In this document: positions 15,949 through 25,389 of the stretch, piece after piece | Layout of the letters: every line of letters starts with the position of its first letter | Position numbering within the stretch: the stretch's first letter is position 1 | Origin: Chromobacterium rhizoryzae | GTDB lineage: Bacteria; Pseudomonadota; Gammaproteobacteria; Burkholderiales; Chromobacteriaceae | DNA length: 64,000 bases | Assembly (NCBI RefSeq): GCF_020544465.1 | Contig: NZ_CP066126.1 | Coordinates: 4,216,001 to 4,280,000, forward strand | Direction: 5' to 3' | Position numbers and translations under genes: made by a program | The notes under the pieces: generated by a model | Told to the model about the DNA's origin: nothing | What the model saw: only the letters and a program-made list of their open reading frames with translations | Databases searched by the model: none

Positions 15949-16182
15949 ATGGCTATTCTGGTAAAGCTCGATGCCCTGTTGCATGAGCGAAGAATGACTT
16001 TGAGCAAGCTTGCGGACCGTGTAGACATCACCCTGGCGAATCTTTCCATCCTCAAAACCGGAAAAGCCCGCGCCATCAGGTTCTCGACCTTGGAAGCAAT
16101 TTGTGAAGCCTTGCAATGTCAGCCGGGCGACTTGCTGGACTATGCGGCCAGCACTAAGGAAGATCAAGCCGTTCCAAAATAA
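15949..16182 (+). CDS. XRE-family helix-turn-helix regulator (DUF2975 partner)
   Basis: The 77-aa protein is a single Cro/C1-type HTH domain: LDALLHERRMTLSKLADRVD, then LANLSILKTGKARAIRFSTL and EALQCQPGDLLDY. It is the usual downstream partner of DUF2975 genes and starts 3 bp after that pseudogene. The domain appears complete. Its targets are unknown; a membrane-linked control is the common assumption for this pair. Confidence 0.88.
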   Translation: MAILVKLDALLHERRMTLSKLADRVDITLANLSILKTGKARAIRFSTLEAICEALQCQPGDLLDYAASTKEDQAVPK

Positions 16183-16332
16183 AGCTTAAGCCATCTGTTT
16201 ACGCGCCGGGCCTTGGCCAGTTCCATCTGGCGGGCCAGTAGCGCCAGTAGCAAGCGCCCGCCAAATCGAACGGCGTCCGAAGCAAGCTGTATCCACTCGC
16301 CCAAATGGGTCATTTTCATGGAGAAAGATAAA

Positions 16333-16773
16333 ATGCAAGACATTTCACTATTTCGCCTGAACTGCTTGAGAGGCCTGTATCTGTTTATCGCCGTCGGATT
16401 TGGAGTCTCCCTGCTACCTAATATCTTGAGTCCCCATACCCCGGCGGTTCCCACTAGAACCGTGGTGGACCACATGCTCTTGGCCTTTTGGCTGTTAACC
16501 CTATTTGGCGTGCGCTACCCGCTGCAAATGCTCCCGGTGCTGCTATGGGAAATGATCTGGAAAACCCTGTGGGTGGTGTTGGTAGCCATTCCCCAGTGGC
16601 GCAGCGGGCGCATAGAACCCTTTACCGAAGCCAATCTGGGCTGGATTCCCTTGCTGATCGTCTTCTATGCAGTCGTGCCCTGGCGCTACGTATACGCCAA
16701 CTACCTGCTCAAGCCATCCGAGCCATGGCGAAAGAAGACCAGCGCACCGGGCAGCGCGTCGCTGGCGGATTAG
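16333..16773 (+). CDS. Small multi-pass membrane protein of unknown function
   Basis: The 146-aa protein has about four hydrophobic segments: GLYLFIAVGFGVSLLPNIL, MLLAFWLLTLFGV, LPVLLWEMIWKTLWVVLVAI and IPLLIVFYAVVPWRYVY. The start MQDISLFRL was chosen because GAGAAAG precedes it; an in-frame ATG at 16318 has no ribosome site. I do not recognise the family with certainty. The C-terminus is basic and short. It lies alone in the tRNA-flanked segment. Confidence 0.65.
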   Translation: MQDISLFRLNCLRGLYLFIAVGFGVSLLPNILSPHTPAVPTRTVVDHMLLAFWLLTLFGVRYPLQMLPVLLWEMIWKTLWVVLVAIPQWRSGRIEPFTEANLGWIPLLIVFYAVVPWRYVYANYLLKPSEPWRKKTSAPGSASLAD

Positions 16774-17162
16774 CGGGTCGGGCGTCTGCTCTAGCGCCAT
16801 TACGCTACCGGACAGGAAGTGGCGGTGACTGAAACAGAGGAAACTATTCAGCCCCCTTGGCAGTTTGAATAGCAGCATGAGCAAGCGACAAAATGGCCGG
16901 AGCGGATCTCCCACCTGCTTCCGGCCATCAATCGAATTCATCCGCCTCCATCCTCCAGCCGATGGAAGACACCCCTTTTCCCCAATACACAGAGGCAATC
17001 GGGAATTGCCGCGCAAACCGCTCGAGGGCGTGTCTCGACTAGTTTTATCTAGGTCAAATGGATTGATCGCGTTTTCGCAGAGACGGTTACGCTTCTAGGA
17101 AGCTCTTGGTCTTGTTGATCCGCTTCAGGAATCTAACGATGAGGTTCGGGCCGCTAGGACGC
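16774..17162. other. Non-coding segment with a possible gene fragment
   Basis: No intact gene is visible. On the reverse strand from about 17166 to 17095 one frame reads GPNLIVRFLKRINKTKSF and then LEA and a stop, which looks like the tail of a protein whose body is absent. Its head would lie across the tRNA-Ser terminator, so it is probably a remnant. I recognise no family. Confidence 0.35.
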
Positions 17163-17197
17163 AAAAAAGCCCTCGACTGTTTCCAATCAAGGGCTTA
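17163..17197 (-). terminator. Terminator of tRNA-Ser
   Basis: On the reverse strand AAGCCCTTGA pairs with TCGAGGGCTT around a short loop and is followed by T6, just past the tRNA-Ser gene. Confidence 0.8.
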
Positions 17198-17205
17198 ATG
17201 CGAAC

Positions 17206-17300
17206 TGGCGGAGAAAGAGGGATTCGAACCCTCGATACAGGTTTAAGCCCGTATGCTTCCTTAGCAGGGAAGTGCCTTCGACCACTCGGCCATTTCTCCG
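17206..17300 (-). tRNA. tRNA-Ser (anticodon GCT)
   Basis: The reverse strand gives a 95-nt class II tRNA: acceptor GGAGAAA paired with TTTCTCC, anticodon GCT in TTCCCTGCTAAGGAA, a long variable arm (GCATACGGGCTTAAACCTGT), T-arm GAGGGTTCGAATCCCTC and encoded CCA. It lies 60 bp downstream of lysC. Confidence 0.97.
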
Positions 17301-17360
17301 TTCAGAGAGCGCCATATTAATTAGCGCTGCGCCCCCTGTCAAGCGTGTATCCGAAATTAT

Positions 17361-18587
17361 TTACGCCGGCTGGTCCAGCCCGAAAACTTTATGCAAAACG
17401 CGAACCGCCAGCTCCAGATACTTCTCGTCCAACAGCACCGACACCTTGATTTCCGAGGTGGAGATCATCTGGATATTGATGCCCTCTTCCGCCAGGGTGC
17501 GGAACATGGTGGAGGCGATGCCGCAGTGCGAACGCATGCCCACGCCCACGATGGAGATCTTGGCCACCTTGTCGTCGGCGTCGATCTTGGCGGCGCCGAT
17601 ATGGGTCTGCACTTCACGCAGGATGGTCAGCGCGCGCTGAAATTCGCCGCGCGGCACGGTGAAGGAGAAATCGGTCGCGCCGTTTTCGCCCACGTTCTGG
17701 ATGATCATGTCCACTTCGATATTGGCATCGGCGATCGGCCCCAGAATCTGGTAGGCGATGCCAGGCTTGTCCGGCACGCCCTTGACGTTGATGCGCGCTT
17801 CGTTACGGTCAAATGCGATGCCTGCGACAACGGCCTTTTCCATGCTTTCATCTTCCTCATACGTAATCAGGGTGCCTTCGCCTTCGTCTTCGAAGCTGGA
17901 GAGCACGCGCAAACGAACCTTGTACTTGCCGGCGAACTCCACCGAGCGGATCTGCAGCACCTTGGAGCCCAGCGACGCCATTTCGATCATTTCCTCGAAC
18001 GTGACGGTCTTCAGGCGGCGCGCTTCCGGCACCACGCGCGGATCGGTGGTGTAAACGCCGTCCACATCAGTGTAGATCTGGCATTCGTCGGCCTTCAGCG
18101 CGGCGGCCAGCGCCACGGCGGAGGTGTCCGAGCCGCCGCGGCCCAGCGTGGTGATGTCGCCGTCCTCGTCCACGCCCTGGAAGCCGGCGACGATGACGAC
18201 GCGGCCTTCATTGAGGTCGGAACGCATCGCGGCGTCGTCTATCTCCTGGATGCGGGCCTTGGTGTGGGCGTTGTCGGTGACCAGCTTCACCTGCCAGCCG
18301 CAGTAGCTCTTGGCCGGCACGCCGATTTCCTTCAGCGCCATGGCCAGCAGGCCGATGGTGACTTGCTCGCCGGTGGATATCACCACGTCCAGCTCGCGCG
18401 GGTCCGGATAGTCCTGAATCTCCTTTGCCAGGGCGATGAGGCGGTTGGTTTCGCCGCTCATGGCGGACACCACCACCACGACATCATGTCCCTGCGACTT
18501 CCACTTGGCGACACGGCGGGCAACGTTCTTGATCCGTTCGGTGGTTCCAACCGAAGTGCCGCCGTACTTTTGTACGATGAGTGCCAT
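17361..18587 (-). CDS. lysC: Aspartate kinase
   Basis: The 408-aa enzyme phosphorylates aspartate, the first step toward lysine, threonine and methionine. The kinase domain begins MALIVQKYGGTSVG with the ATP-binding KYGGTS motif and has GRGGSDTSAVALAAAL near residue 165. Two ACT domains follow (about 265-408), with the allosteric segments ISIVGVGMRSH and IQMISTSEIKVSVL. The single-domain length and sequence fit the monofunctional, feedback-inhibited type. hom, thrC and lysA lie further along in the window. Confidence 0.97.
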   Translation of the reverse strand: MALIVQKYGGTSVGTTERIKNVARRVAKWKSQGHDVVVVVSAMSGETNRLIALAKEIQDYPDPRELDVVISTGEQVTIGLLAMALKEIGVPAKSYCGWQVKLVTDNAHTKARIQEIDDAAMRSDLNEGRVVIVAGFQGVDEDGDITTLGRGGSDTSAVALAAALKADECQIYTDVDGVYTTDPRVVPEARRLKTVTFEEMIEMASLGSKVLQIRSVEFAGKYKVRLRVLSSFEDEGEGTLITYEEDESMEKAVVAGIAFDRNEARINVKGVPDKPGIAYQILGPIADANIEVDMIIQNVGENGATDFSFTVPRGEFQRALTILREVQTHIGAAKIDADDKVAKISIVGVGMRSHCGIASTMFRTLAEEGINIQMISTSEIKVSVLLDEKYLELAVRVLHKVFGLDQPA

Positions 18588-18804
18588 GCTTGTTTCTTAT
18601 ATTCGAAAGGGTTGAAATGTCGAGCTTCGATTCTGACCCTATCCTGGCCAGAATTGCAAGGCGGAATTCTCCGCGGATGCTGCAACGCAAAACCCGCGGC
18701 CAGCCCCAGCCGGCACTGCGCGGCGCAAGCTGCCGACGCTGCGATGCTTGCCGGCATCAATCCACGGCTGCCATGCCGTTTACTGGCAGAATATTTCTGT
18801 TGGA

Positions 18805-19614
18805 TTACATGCGCAAACGTTCGGGGCAGCTGTACAGATTGGCGCGGCCGTGGCCGGCGAAGCCGATCAGGGTCAGGCCGTAGCGCGCGGCCATCTCCAC
18901 CGCCAGCGAGGTGGGCGCGGACAGCGCGATCAGGATCTCGATGCCGGCGGCGGCGGCCTTCTGCGCCATTTCATAGCTGGCGCGGCTGGTGACGATGACC
19001 GCGCCATCGCGCCAGCCCTGGCGCGCGCGCGCGCCGATCAGCTTGTCCAGCGCCACGTGGCGACCCACGTCCTCGCTAAGGTGCAGAAGTTCGCCCTGCG
19101 GCGTCACCCAGCCGGCGGCGTGGGCGCAGGCGGTGGCCTGGGACAGGCTTTGCGCCTGCTGCAGCACCGGCAAGGCGCGCGCCAGCGCGTCCAGGCTGAA
19201 GTTTTGGGTGACCGGCAGCGGCGGCAGCGGCCGGTGGATTTCGGCCAGCTGTTCCACGCCGCACAGGCCGCAACCGGTGCGGCCGGCCAGCTGGCGGCGG
19301 CGCTCCTTCAAGGCCATGAAGCGGGCCGAGGCCAGATCGATGCGCGCTTCCACGCCGCGTTCGCCCGGAACGATGTCGATGCCGTAGATCTCGCCTGGAT
19401 GGGAGACGATGCCTTCGGCCAGACTGAAGCCCAACGCAAAGTCTTCCAGCTCCCGCGGGCTGGCCATCATCACCACGTGGGAGAGGCCGTTGTACACCAG
19501 CGCCACCGGGGTTTCCACCGCCACCCAGTCCTGCCTGGCCTGGGCGCCGCCGTGACGGCAATCGACAATGCCGAGCTCAAGCGCCGCCTGCTCCAGCGCT
19601 TCGGTTTTTTTCAT
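18805..19614 (-). CDS. fdhD: Formate dehydrogenase accessory sulfurtransferase FdhD
   Basis: FdhD passes sulfur from the cysteine desulfurase IscS to the molybdenum cofactor of formate dehydrogenase. The protein (about 269 aa) contains the reactive cysteine loop GRTGCGLCGVEQL and the conserved LSEDVGRHVALDKLIG segment. I placed the start at MKKTEALEQ; an in-frame ATG seven codons upstream (19635) is an alternative. It is divergent from fdnG, which it serves. Confidence 0.95.
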   Translation of the reverse strand: MKKTEALEQAALELGIVDCRHGGAQARQDWVAVETPVALVYNGLSHVVMMASPRELEDFALGFSLAEGIVSHPGEIYGIDIVPGERGVEARIDLASARFMALKERRRQLAGRTGCGLCGVEQLAEIHRPLPPLPVTQNFSLDALARALPVLQQAQSLSQATACAHAAGWVTPQGELLHLSEDVGRHVALDKLIGARARQGWRDGAVIVTSRASYEMAQKAAAAGIEILIALSAPTSLAVEMAARYGLTLIGFAGHGRANLYSCPERLRM

Positions 19615-19644
19615 AAAATGTGGCCTGCCATTCACTGCAATAGT

Positions 19645-19673
19645 TTGTACTAATTGATACCTAGGGCGATAAT
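19645..19673 (+). promoter_or_regulatory. Promoter of the formate dehydrogenase operon
   Basis: TTGTAC (-35, 19645-19650) and GATAAT (-10, 19668-19673) are 17 bp apart in the fdhD/fdnG divergent region, about 80 bp upstream of the fdnG start. No clear FNR site is visible nearby. Confidence 0.5.
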
Positions 19674-19751
19674 AGATTTTCCGCTGTGAGTGAGCAACGC
19701 GTCCTTGGTGGGTCAGGGACGCGCCCAGTTCAACCCCAAGGAGACAAACCC

Positions 19752-22700
19752 ATGCAAGTCAGCAGACGGCAGTTTTTCAAGCTCTGCGCCGGCGGCATGG
19801 CAGGCACCACCATCGCGACCCTGGGCTTCATGCCCGAGACCGCGCTGGCCGACACCCGCAGCTATAAATTGCTGCGCGCGACGGAAACCCGGAATACCTG
19901 TCCATACTGTTCGGTGGGCTGTGGCATCTTGATGTACAGCCTGGGCGACGGCGCCAAGAACGCCAAAGCCGATATTTTCCACATTGAAGGCGATCCGGAC
20001 CATCCGGTCAATCGCGGCGCGCTCTGTCCCAAGGGCGCCGGCCTGATCGACTTCATCCACAGCCCCAACCGCCTGCGCTACCCGGAAGTGCGCGAAGCGG
20101 GCTCCAACGAATACAAACGCATCAGCTGGGACGAGGCCTTCGAGCGCATCGCCGCCCATATGAAGCGCGACCGCGACGCCAACTTCGTCGAGAAGAACGC
20201 GGACGGCGTCACCGTCAACCGCTGGCTGACCACGGGTTTCCTGGCCGCTTCCGCGTCCAGCAACGAGGCCGGCTGGCTGACCCACAAATTCACCCGCAGC
20301 CTGGGGCTGCTGGCGGTCGACAACCAGGCGCGTGTATGACACGGACCAACGGTGGCAAGTCTTGCCCCAACATTTGGTCGCGGTGCCATGACAAACCATT
20401 GGGTCGACATCAAGAACGCCAACCTCATCGTCGTCATGGGCGGCAATGCGGCCGAGGCGCACCCGGTGGGTTTCCGCTGGGCGATTGAGGCCAAGACCCG
20501 CAACAAGGCGAAGCTGATCGTCATCGATCCGCGCTTCACCCGCACGGCCTCGGTGGCGGATTATTACGCCCCCATCCGCACCGGCACGGACATTGCGTTC
20601 CTGTCCGGCGTGATCCGCTACCTGCTGCAAACCGGCAAGTACAATAAGGAATACACGCTGGCATACACCAATGCCGCGCTCTTGGTGAACCCGGACTTCA
20701 AGTTCGACGACGGCCTGTTCTCCGGCTACAACGCCGACAAGCACAGCTACGACAAATCCACCTGGACCTACCAGCTGGACGACAAGGGCATGGCCAAGCG
20801 CGACGACAGCCTGTCCGACCCGCGCTGCGTGATCAATCTGATGCGCGAGCACGTGGCCCGTTACACGCCGGAAATGGTGGAAACCCTCTGCGGCACGCCC
20901 AAGGACGCCTTCCTCAAGGTCTGCGAATACCTGGCGGAAACCGGCGCCCACGACAAGACCACTTCCTTCCTGTACGCGCTGGGCTGGACGCAACACTCCA
21001 TCGGCTCGCAGAACATCCGCACCATGGCGATGATCCAGCTGCTGCTGGGCAATATGGGCATGGCCGGCGGCGGGGTCAACGCGCTGCGCGGCCACTCCAA
21101 CATCCAGGGTCTGACCGATATCGGCCTGCTGTCCACCAGCTTGCCGGGCTATCTGAACATGCCCTCGGAGAAGGAGCCCACGCTGGAGTCCTATCTGAGC
21201 AAGTACACCAGCAAGCCGCTGGCCGACGGGCAGATGAACTACTGGCAGAACTATCCCAAGTTCTTCGTTTCGCTGATGAAGGCGATGTGGGGCGACAAGG
21301 CCACCGCAGACAACCAGTGGGGCTACGACTGGCTGCCCAAGTGGGACAAGAGCTACGACGTGCTGCAGTACTTCGAGCTGATGCATCAGGGCAAGATCAA
21401 CGGCTATTTCTGCCAAGGCTTCAACCCCATCCTGGCCTTCCCGGACAAGAACAAGGTGGTGGCCTCGCTTTCCAAGCTGAAATACCTGGTGATCATGGAC
21501 CCGCTGGCCACCGACACCTCCACTTTCTGGAAAAACCACGGCGAGCAGAACGATGTGAAGACCGCGGAAATCCAGACCGAGGTGTTCCGTCTGCCCACCA
21601 CCTGTTTCGCCGAGGAAGACGGCGCGGTGGTCAATTCCGGACGCTGGCTGCAATGGCACTGGAAAGGCGCGGACGCGCCGGGCGAAGCCATCACCGACGC
21701 GGAAATCCTGGCCGGCATCTTCACCCGCCTGAAGGCGCAGTACGCCAAGGACGGCGGCAAGAACGCCGAGGCCATCATGAGCCTGTCCTGGGCTTACGGC
21801 GATCCGCACGAGCCCAAGCCGGAGGAACTGGCCAAGGAGCTCAACGGCAAGGCGCTGGCGGACATCCCGGATCCCAAGAACCCGGGACAGTTCCTGGCCA
21901 AGAAAGGCGAGCAGCTGTCCGGCTTCGCGCTGTTGCAGGCCGACGGCAGCACCGCTTCCGGCTGTTGGATCTTCGCCGGCAGCTGGACCCAGGCCGGCAA
22001 TCAGATGGCGCGCCGCGACAACAGCGATCCGTCCGGGCTGGGCAATACCCTGGGCTGGGCCTGGGCGTGGCCGGCCAACCGCCGCGTGCTGTACAACCGC
22101 GCTTCCTGTAAGCCGGACGGCACGCCCTGGGACAAGAAGCGGACGCTGATCAAGTGGAACGGCGAAAAATGGACAGGCATCGACGTGCCGGACTTCAAGG
22201 CCGACGAGCCGCCCGGCAGCGCCATGGGCCCCTTCATCATGCAGGCCGAGGGTCTGGGGCGGCTGTTCGCGCTCGACAAGATGGCCGAAGGCCCCTTCCC
22301 CGAGCACTACGAGCCGTTCGAAACGCCGCTGGGCACCAACCCGCTGCATCCCAAGGTGGTGTCCAATCCGGCGGCGCGGGTGTTCCCGGCGGACCGCGAG
22401 CAGATGGGCAAGCACGACGCCTTCCCGTACGCGGCCACCACTTACCGGCTGACCGAGCACTTCCACGGCTGGACCAAGCACGCGCGGCTGAACGCGATCG
22501 CCCAGCCGGAGCAGTTCGTGGAAATCGGCGAGGCGCTGGCCAAGGAGAAAGGCATCGCCCACGGCGACACGGTGAAAGTGTCGTCCAAGCGCGGCTACAT
22601 CAAGGCCAAGGCGGTGGTGACCAAGCGCATCCGCGCGCTGCAGTCGGGCGGCAAGACGGTGCACCAGGTCGGGATTCCGATTCACTGGGGTTATGAAGGG

Positions 22701-22808
22701 GTGGCCAAGAAAGGCTTCAGCGCCAACACGCTGACGCCGTTTGTAGGCGACGCCAACACCCAGACGCCGGAATTCAAGTCCTTCCTGGTCAACGTCGAGA
22801 AAGTATAA
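19752..22808 (+). CDS. fdnG: Formate dehydrogenase alpha subunit, selenocysteine-containing (FdnG/FdoG)
   Basis: The catalytic subunit oxidises formate to CO2 at a bis-molybdopterin guanine dinucleotide centre in the periplasm. It is read through an in-frame TGA at 20337-20339, codon 196, inside NQARV-Sec-HGPTVASL; this is the same residue number and context as E. coli FdnG. The full length is 1018 aa. A Tat signal (SRRQFFK, residues 4-10) and a [4Fe-4S] site starting CPYCSVGC at 50-57 are present. The start follows AAGGAGACAAACCC. Without readthrough the product would stop at 195 aa, and the downstream half has no start of its own. The operon continues with fdnH, fdnI and fdhE. Confidence 0.97.
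20337..20379 (+). promoter_or_regulatory. Bacterial SECIS element for selenocysteine insertion
   Basis: Directly after the UGA codon the mRNA can fold: GACCAA (20344-20349) pairs with TTGGTC (20374-20379), and an upper stem GGCAA/TTGCC encloses a GUC apical loop. This matches the placement of the SelB-binding hairpin of E. coli fdnG. Confidence 0.8.
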
Positions 22809-22817
22809 GGAGCGACC

Positions 22818-23693
22818 ATGTCATCACTGCAATCGCAAGATATCCTGCGCCGCTCCGCCAGCCCCACCCAGCCGCCGGTGGTGCGAGATTACAAGGCCGA
22901 GGTGGCCAAGCTGATCGACGTGTCCACCTGCATAGGCTGCAAGGCCTGTCAGGTGGCCTGCTCGGAGTGGAACGACATCCGCGACGAAGTGGGCAGCAAC
23001 GTCGGCGTCTACGACAACCCGGCCGATCTCACCGCCCACAGCTGGACGGTGATGCGCTACAGCGAGGTGGAGGAAAGCGGCAAGCTGGAATGGCTGATCC
23101 GCAAGGACGGCTGCATGCACTGCGCCGACCCGGGCTGTCTGAAGGCCTGTCCGTCGCCGGGGGCCATCATCCAGTACGCCAACGGCATCGTGGATTTCCA
23201 GTCCGAGCACTGCATCGGCTGCGGCTATTGCATCTCCGGCTGTCCGTTCAATGTGCCGCGCATCAACCAGAAGGACAACAAGGCGTATAAATGCACCTTG
23301 TGTTCCGACCGGGTGATGGTGGGCCAGGAGCCGGCCTGCGTGAAGACCTGTCCCACCGGAGCCATTCGCTTCGGCACCAAGTCCGATATGCAGGCCTACG
23401 CCCATGACCGGGTGGAAGAGCTGAAGACCCGCGGCTACGCCAACGCCGGGCTGTACGATCCGGAAGGCGTGGGCGGCACCCACGTGATGTACGTGCTGCA
23501 CCACGCCGACAAGCCGGAGCTGTATTCCGGCCTGGCCAAGGATCCCAAGATCAGCCCGGTGGTCAGCCTGTGGAAGGGCATCCTCAAGCCGCTGTCCACC
23601 ATCGGCCTGGCGGCTTCGGTCTTGTTCGGCTTCTTCCACTACATCGGCGTCGGCCCCAATAAGGCGGAAGAGGAAGAGGAGGAAAAGGCATGA
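22818..23693 (+). CDS. fdnH: Formate dehydrogenase iron-sulfur beta subunit
   Basis: The 291-aa electron-transfer subunit carries four [4Fe-4S] clusters: cysteine groups start at CIGCKACQVAC, CMHCADPGCLKAC, CIGCGYCISGC and CTLC/CVKTC. A C-terminal membrane helix (STIGLAASVLFGFFHYI) anchors it on the periplasmic face and passes electrons to the cytochrome b subunit. It starts after AAGGAGCGACC, 9 bp past fdnG, and its stop overlaps the fdnI start. The C-terminal tail is acidic (EEEEEEKA). Confidence 0.96.
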   Translation: MSSLQSQDILRRSASPTQPPVVRDYKAEVAKLIDVSTCIGCKACQVACSEWNDIRDEVGSNVGVYDNPADLTAHSWTVMRYSEVEESGKLEWLIRKDGCMHCADPGCLKACPSPGAIIQYANGIVDFQSEHCIGCGYCISGCPFNVPRINQKDNKAYKCTLCSDRVMVGQEPACVKTCPTGAIRFGTKSDMQAYAHDRVEELKTRGYANAGLYDPEGVGGTHVMYVLHHADKPELYSGLAKDPKISPVVSLWKGILKPLSTIGLAASVLFGFFHYIGVGPNKAEEEEEEKA

Positions 23694-24319
23694 GCAAGGA
23701 AAAGCTGATCAAGCGCTACAGCGCGGCGGAACGCGTCAACCACTGGATCGTGGCGGTGTGCTTCGTGCTGTTGGCGATTTCCGGCCTGGCCTTCTTTTAC
23801 CCGGCCTTCTTCTGGCTGACCGGCGTGTTCGGCACGCCGCAGCTGGCGCGCATCATCCACCCCTTCGTCGGGGTGCTGATGTTCGTCGGCTTCGCGCGCC
23901 AATTCCTGCGCTACTGGCATCACAACTTCCTGGACAAGGAAGACGTGAAGTGGATGATGGCGGTGAAGTCGGTGCTGTCCGGCCACGAGGTCGGCGACAT
24001 CGGCAAGTACAACGGCGGCCAGAAAGGCATGTTCTGGCTGATGACCGGCTGCATGCTGGTGCTGGTGTGCACCGGCTTCATCATGTGGCGGCCGTACTTC
24101 GCGATGTACTTCCCCATCCCGGTGATCCGCGTGGCCCTGCTCCTGCACGCCTGGAGCGCGCTGATCCTGATCGCCGGCATCATCGTCCACGTCTACGCCG
24201 CCATCTGGGTGCGCGGCACGATACGGGCGATGGTGGAAGGCGTGGTCACCCATGCCTGGGCCAAGAAGCATCATCCGCGCTGGTACCGTGAAATGACCGG
24301 AGACAAGAACAAGCCATGA
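23690..24319 (+). CDS. fdnI: Formate dehydrogenase cytochrome b556 gamma subunit
   Basis: The 209-aa protein has four membrane helices with the heme histidines expected for the family (ERVNHWIVAVCF near the start; LLLHAWSALILIAGIIVHVY near residue 150-170). It takes electrons from FdnH and reduces quinone in the inner membrane. It overlaps fdnH by 4 bp and fdhE by 4 bp. The predicted C-terminus HHPRWYREMTGDKNKP is typical. Confidence 0.95.
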   Translation: MSKEKLIKRYSAAERVNHWIVAVCFVLLAISGLAFFYPAFFWLTGVFGTPQLARIIHPFVGVLMFVGFARQFLRYWHHNFLDKEDVKWMMAVKSVLSGHEVGDIGKYNGGQKGMFWLMTGCMLVLVCTGFIMWRPYFAMYFPIPVIRVALLLHAWSALILIAGIIVHVYAAIWVRGTIRAMVEGVVTHAWAKKHHPRWYREMTGDKNKP

Positions 24320-25242
24320 GCATACGCATCGTCCCCCTGGACGAGGCTGGCCGGCTGCAAACCGCGGCGGGAGAGATCCCGCCGTTATTGCTGCCCCAGC
24401 CCGCCGAACGCTATCTGGCCCGCAGCCGGCGCCTGACGGCGCTGGCCGACGGCCACCCGATGGCGGCCTATCTGGCCTTCGCCGCCCGCATCGCCGCGGC
24501 TCAGCACCGCCTGGTGCGCGAACAGCCGGTGACGCTGCCGCCGCGCGGCGATTACTTCCATCATTGCGCCGAGCACGGCCTGCCGCCGCTGGGCGCCGCC
24601 GCCTGGCCGCGCGATCCGGTCTGGCGCAATCTGCTGCGCGCGCTGTGCGCGGAGCTCGCCGCCCTGCCCGGCCCCGCCGGCCAGATGGCGCGCGAGCTGG
24701 AACAGACGGACGACGCCGCGCTGGAAAGCGCCGCCCGCGCGCTGCTGGACGGCGACTTCGCCGCCGTCGGCTCGGCGCGCGCGCCCTTGCTGTGGGCGGC
24801 GCTGTCGGTCTACTTCAGCCAGCTGGCCGCGCAACTGCAGGTGACGGCGGTGGCCGAGCCCGACGACGCCCGCCACCTGTGCCCGGTGTGCGCGATGCCG
24901 CCGGTGGCCAGCGTGGTGCGCCTCGGCAACGAGTCCGGCCTGCGCTATCTGCATTGCAGCCTGTGCGAGAGCGAATGGCATCTGGTGCGCGCCAAGTGCA
25001 GCAATTGCGAGGCGACCCGCGACATCGGCTACTGGTCGCTGGAGCAAGGCGACAGCCAGCAGGCCGCGGTGCGCGGCGAAAGCTGCGGCGACTGTGGCAG
25101 CTATCTGAAGATCCTGGCGCTGGACAAGGACCTGGACGCCGAGCCGGCGGCCGACGATCTGGCCACGCTGGCGCTGGACCAGCAGCTGGAGCAGCGCGGC
25201 TTCGCCCGCAGCGGGGTCAATCCGCTGCTGTTTCCCGGCTAA
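24316..25242 (+). CDS. fdhE: Formate dehydrogenase accessory protein FdhE
   Basis: FdhE is a cytoplasmic rubredoxin-like factor that is needed for making active formate dehydrogenase. The 308-aa protein has the expected paired cysteine motifs: CPVC near residue 193, CSLC near 216, CSNC near 230 and CGDC near 257. It overlaps fdnI (ATGA) and is the last gene of the operon, followed at once by a terminator. Confidence 0.95.
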   Translation: MSIRIVPLDEAGRLQTAAGEIPPLLLPQPAERYLARSRRLTALADGHPMAAYLAFAARIAAAQHRLVREQPVTLPPRGDYFHHCAEHGLPPLGAAAWPRDPVWRNLLRALCAELAALPGPAGQMARELEQTDDAALESAARALLDGDFAAVGSARAPLLWAALSVYFSQLAAQLQVTAVAEPDDARHLCPVCAMPPVASVVRLGNESGLRYLHCSLCESEWHLVRAKCSNCEATRDIGYWSLEQGDSQQAAVRGESCGDCGSYLKILALDKDLDAEPAADDLATLALDQQLEQRGFARSGVNPLLFPG

Positions 25243-25264
25243 GCCCCCGCTCCCAAGGTCCCCC

Positions 25265-25289
25265 AAGCCTCCTACACGGAGGCTTTTTT
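25265..25289 (+). terminator. Terminator of the formate dehydrogenase operon
   Basis: AAGCCTCC and GGAGGCTT form an 8-bp stem with loop TACAC, followed by T4, 23 bp past the fdhE stop. Confidence 0.88.
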
Positions 25290-25389
25290 CATGGCGTCGG
25301 CGAGCGCTTTGGCCGCGCCGTCCGTTTGCATAAGAAAAAACCAACAACTACAAAAAAGGTATGACTTTTTTCCATCCCGGTTGATCGAC

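Noticed and set aside
20337..20351. Apparent nonsense mutation or split gene in fdnG
   Set aside because: The TGA is at the exact selenocysteine codon, followed by a SECIS hairpin, and selA, selB and selC are present.
19713..22685. 990-codon open frame antisense to fdnG
   Set aside because: Shadow of a GC-rich coding strand; no ribosome site, no recognisable family, and fdnG is certain.
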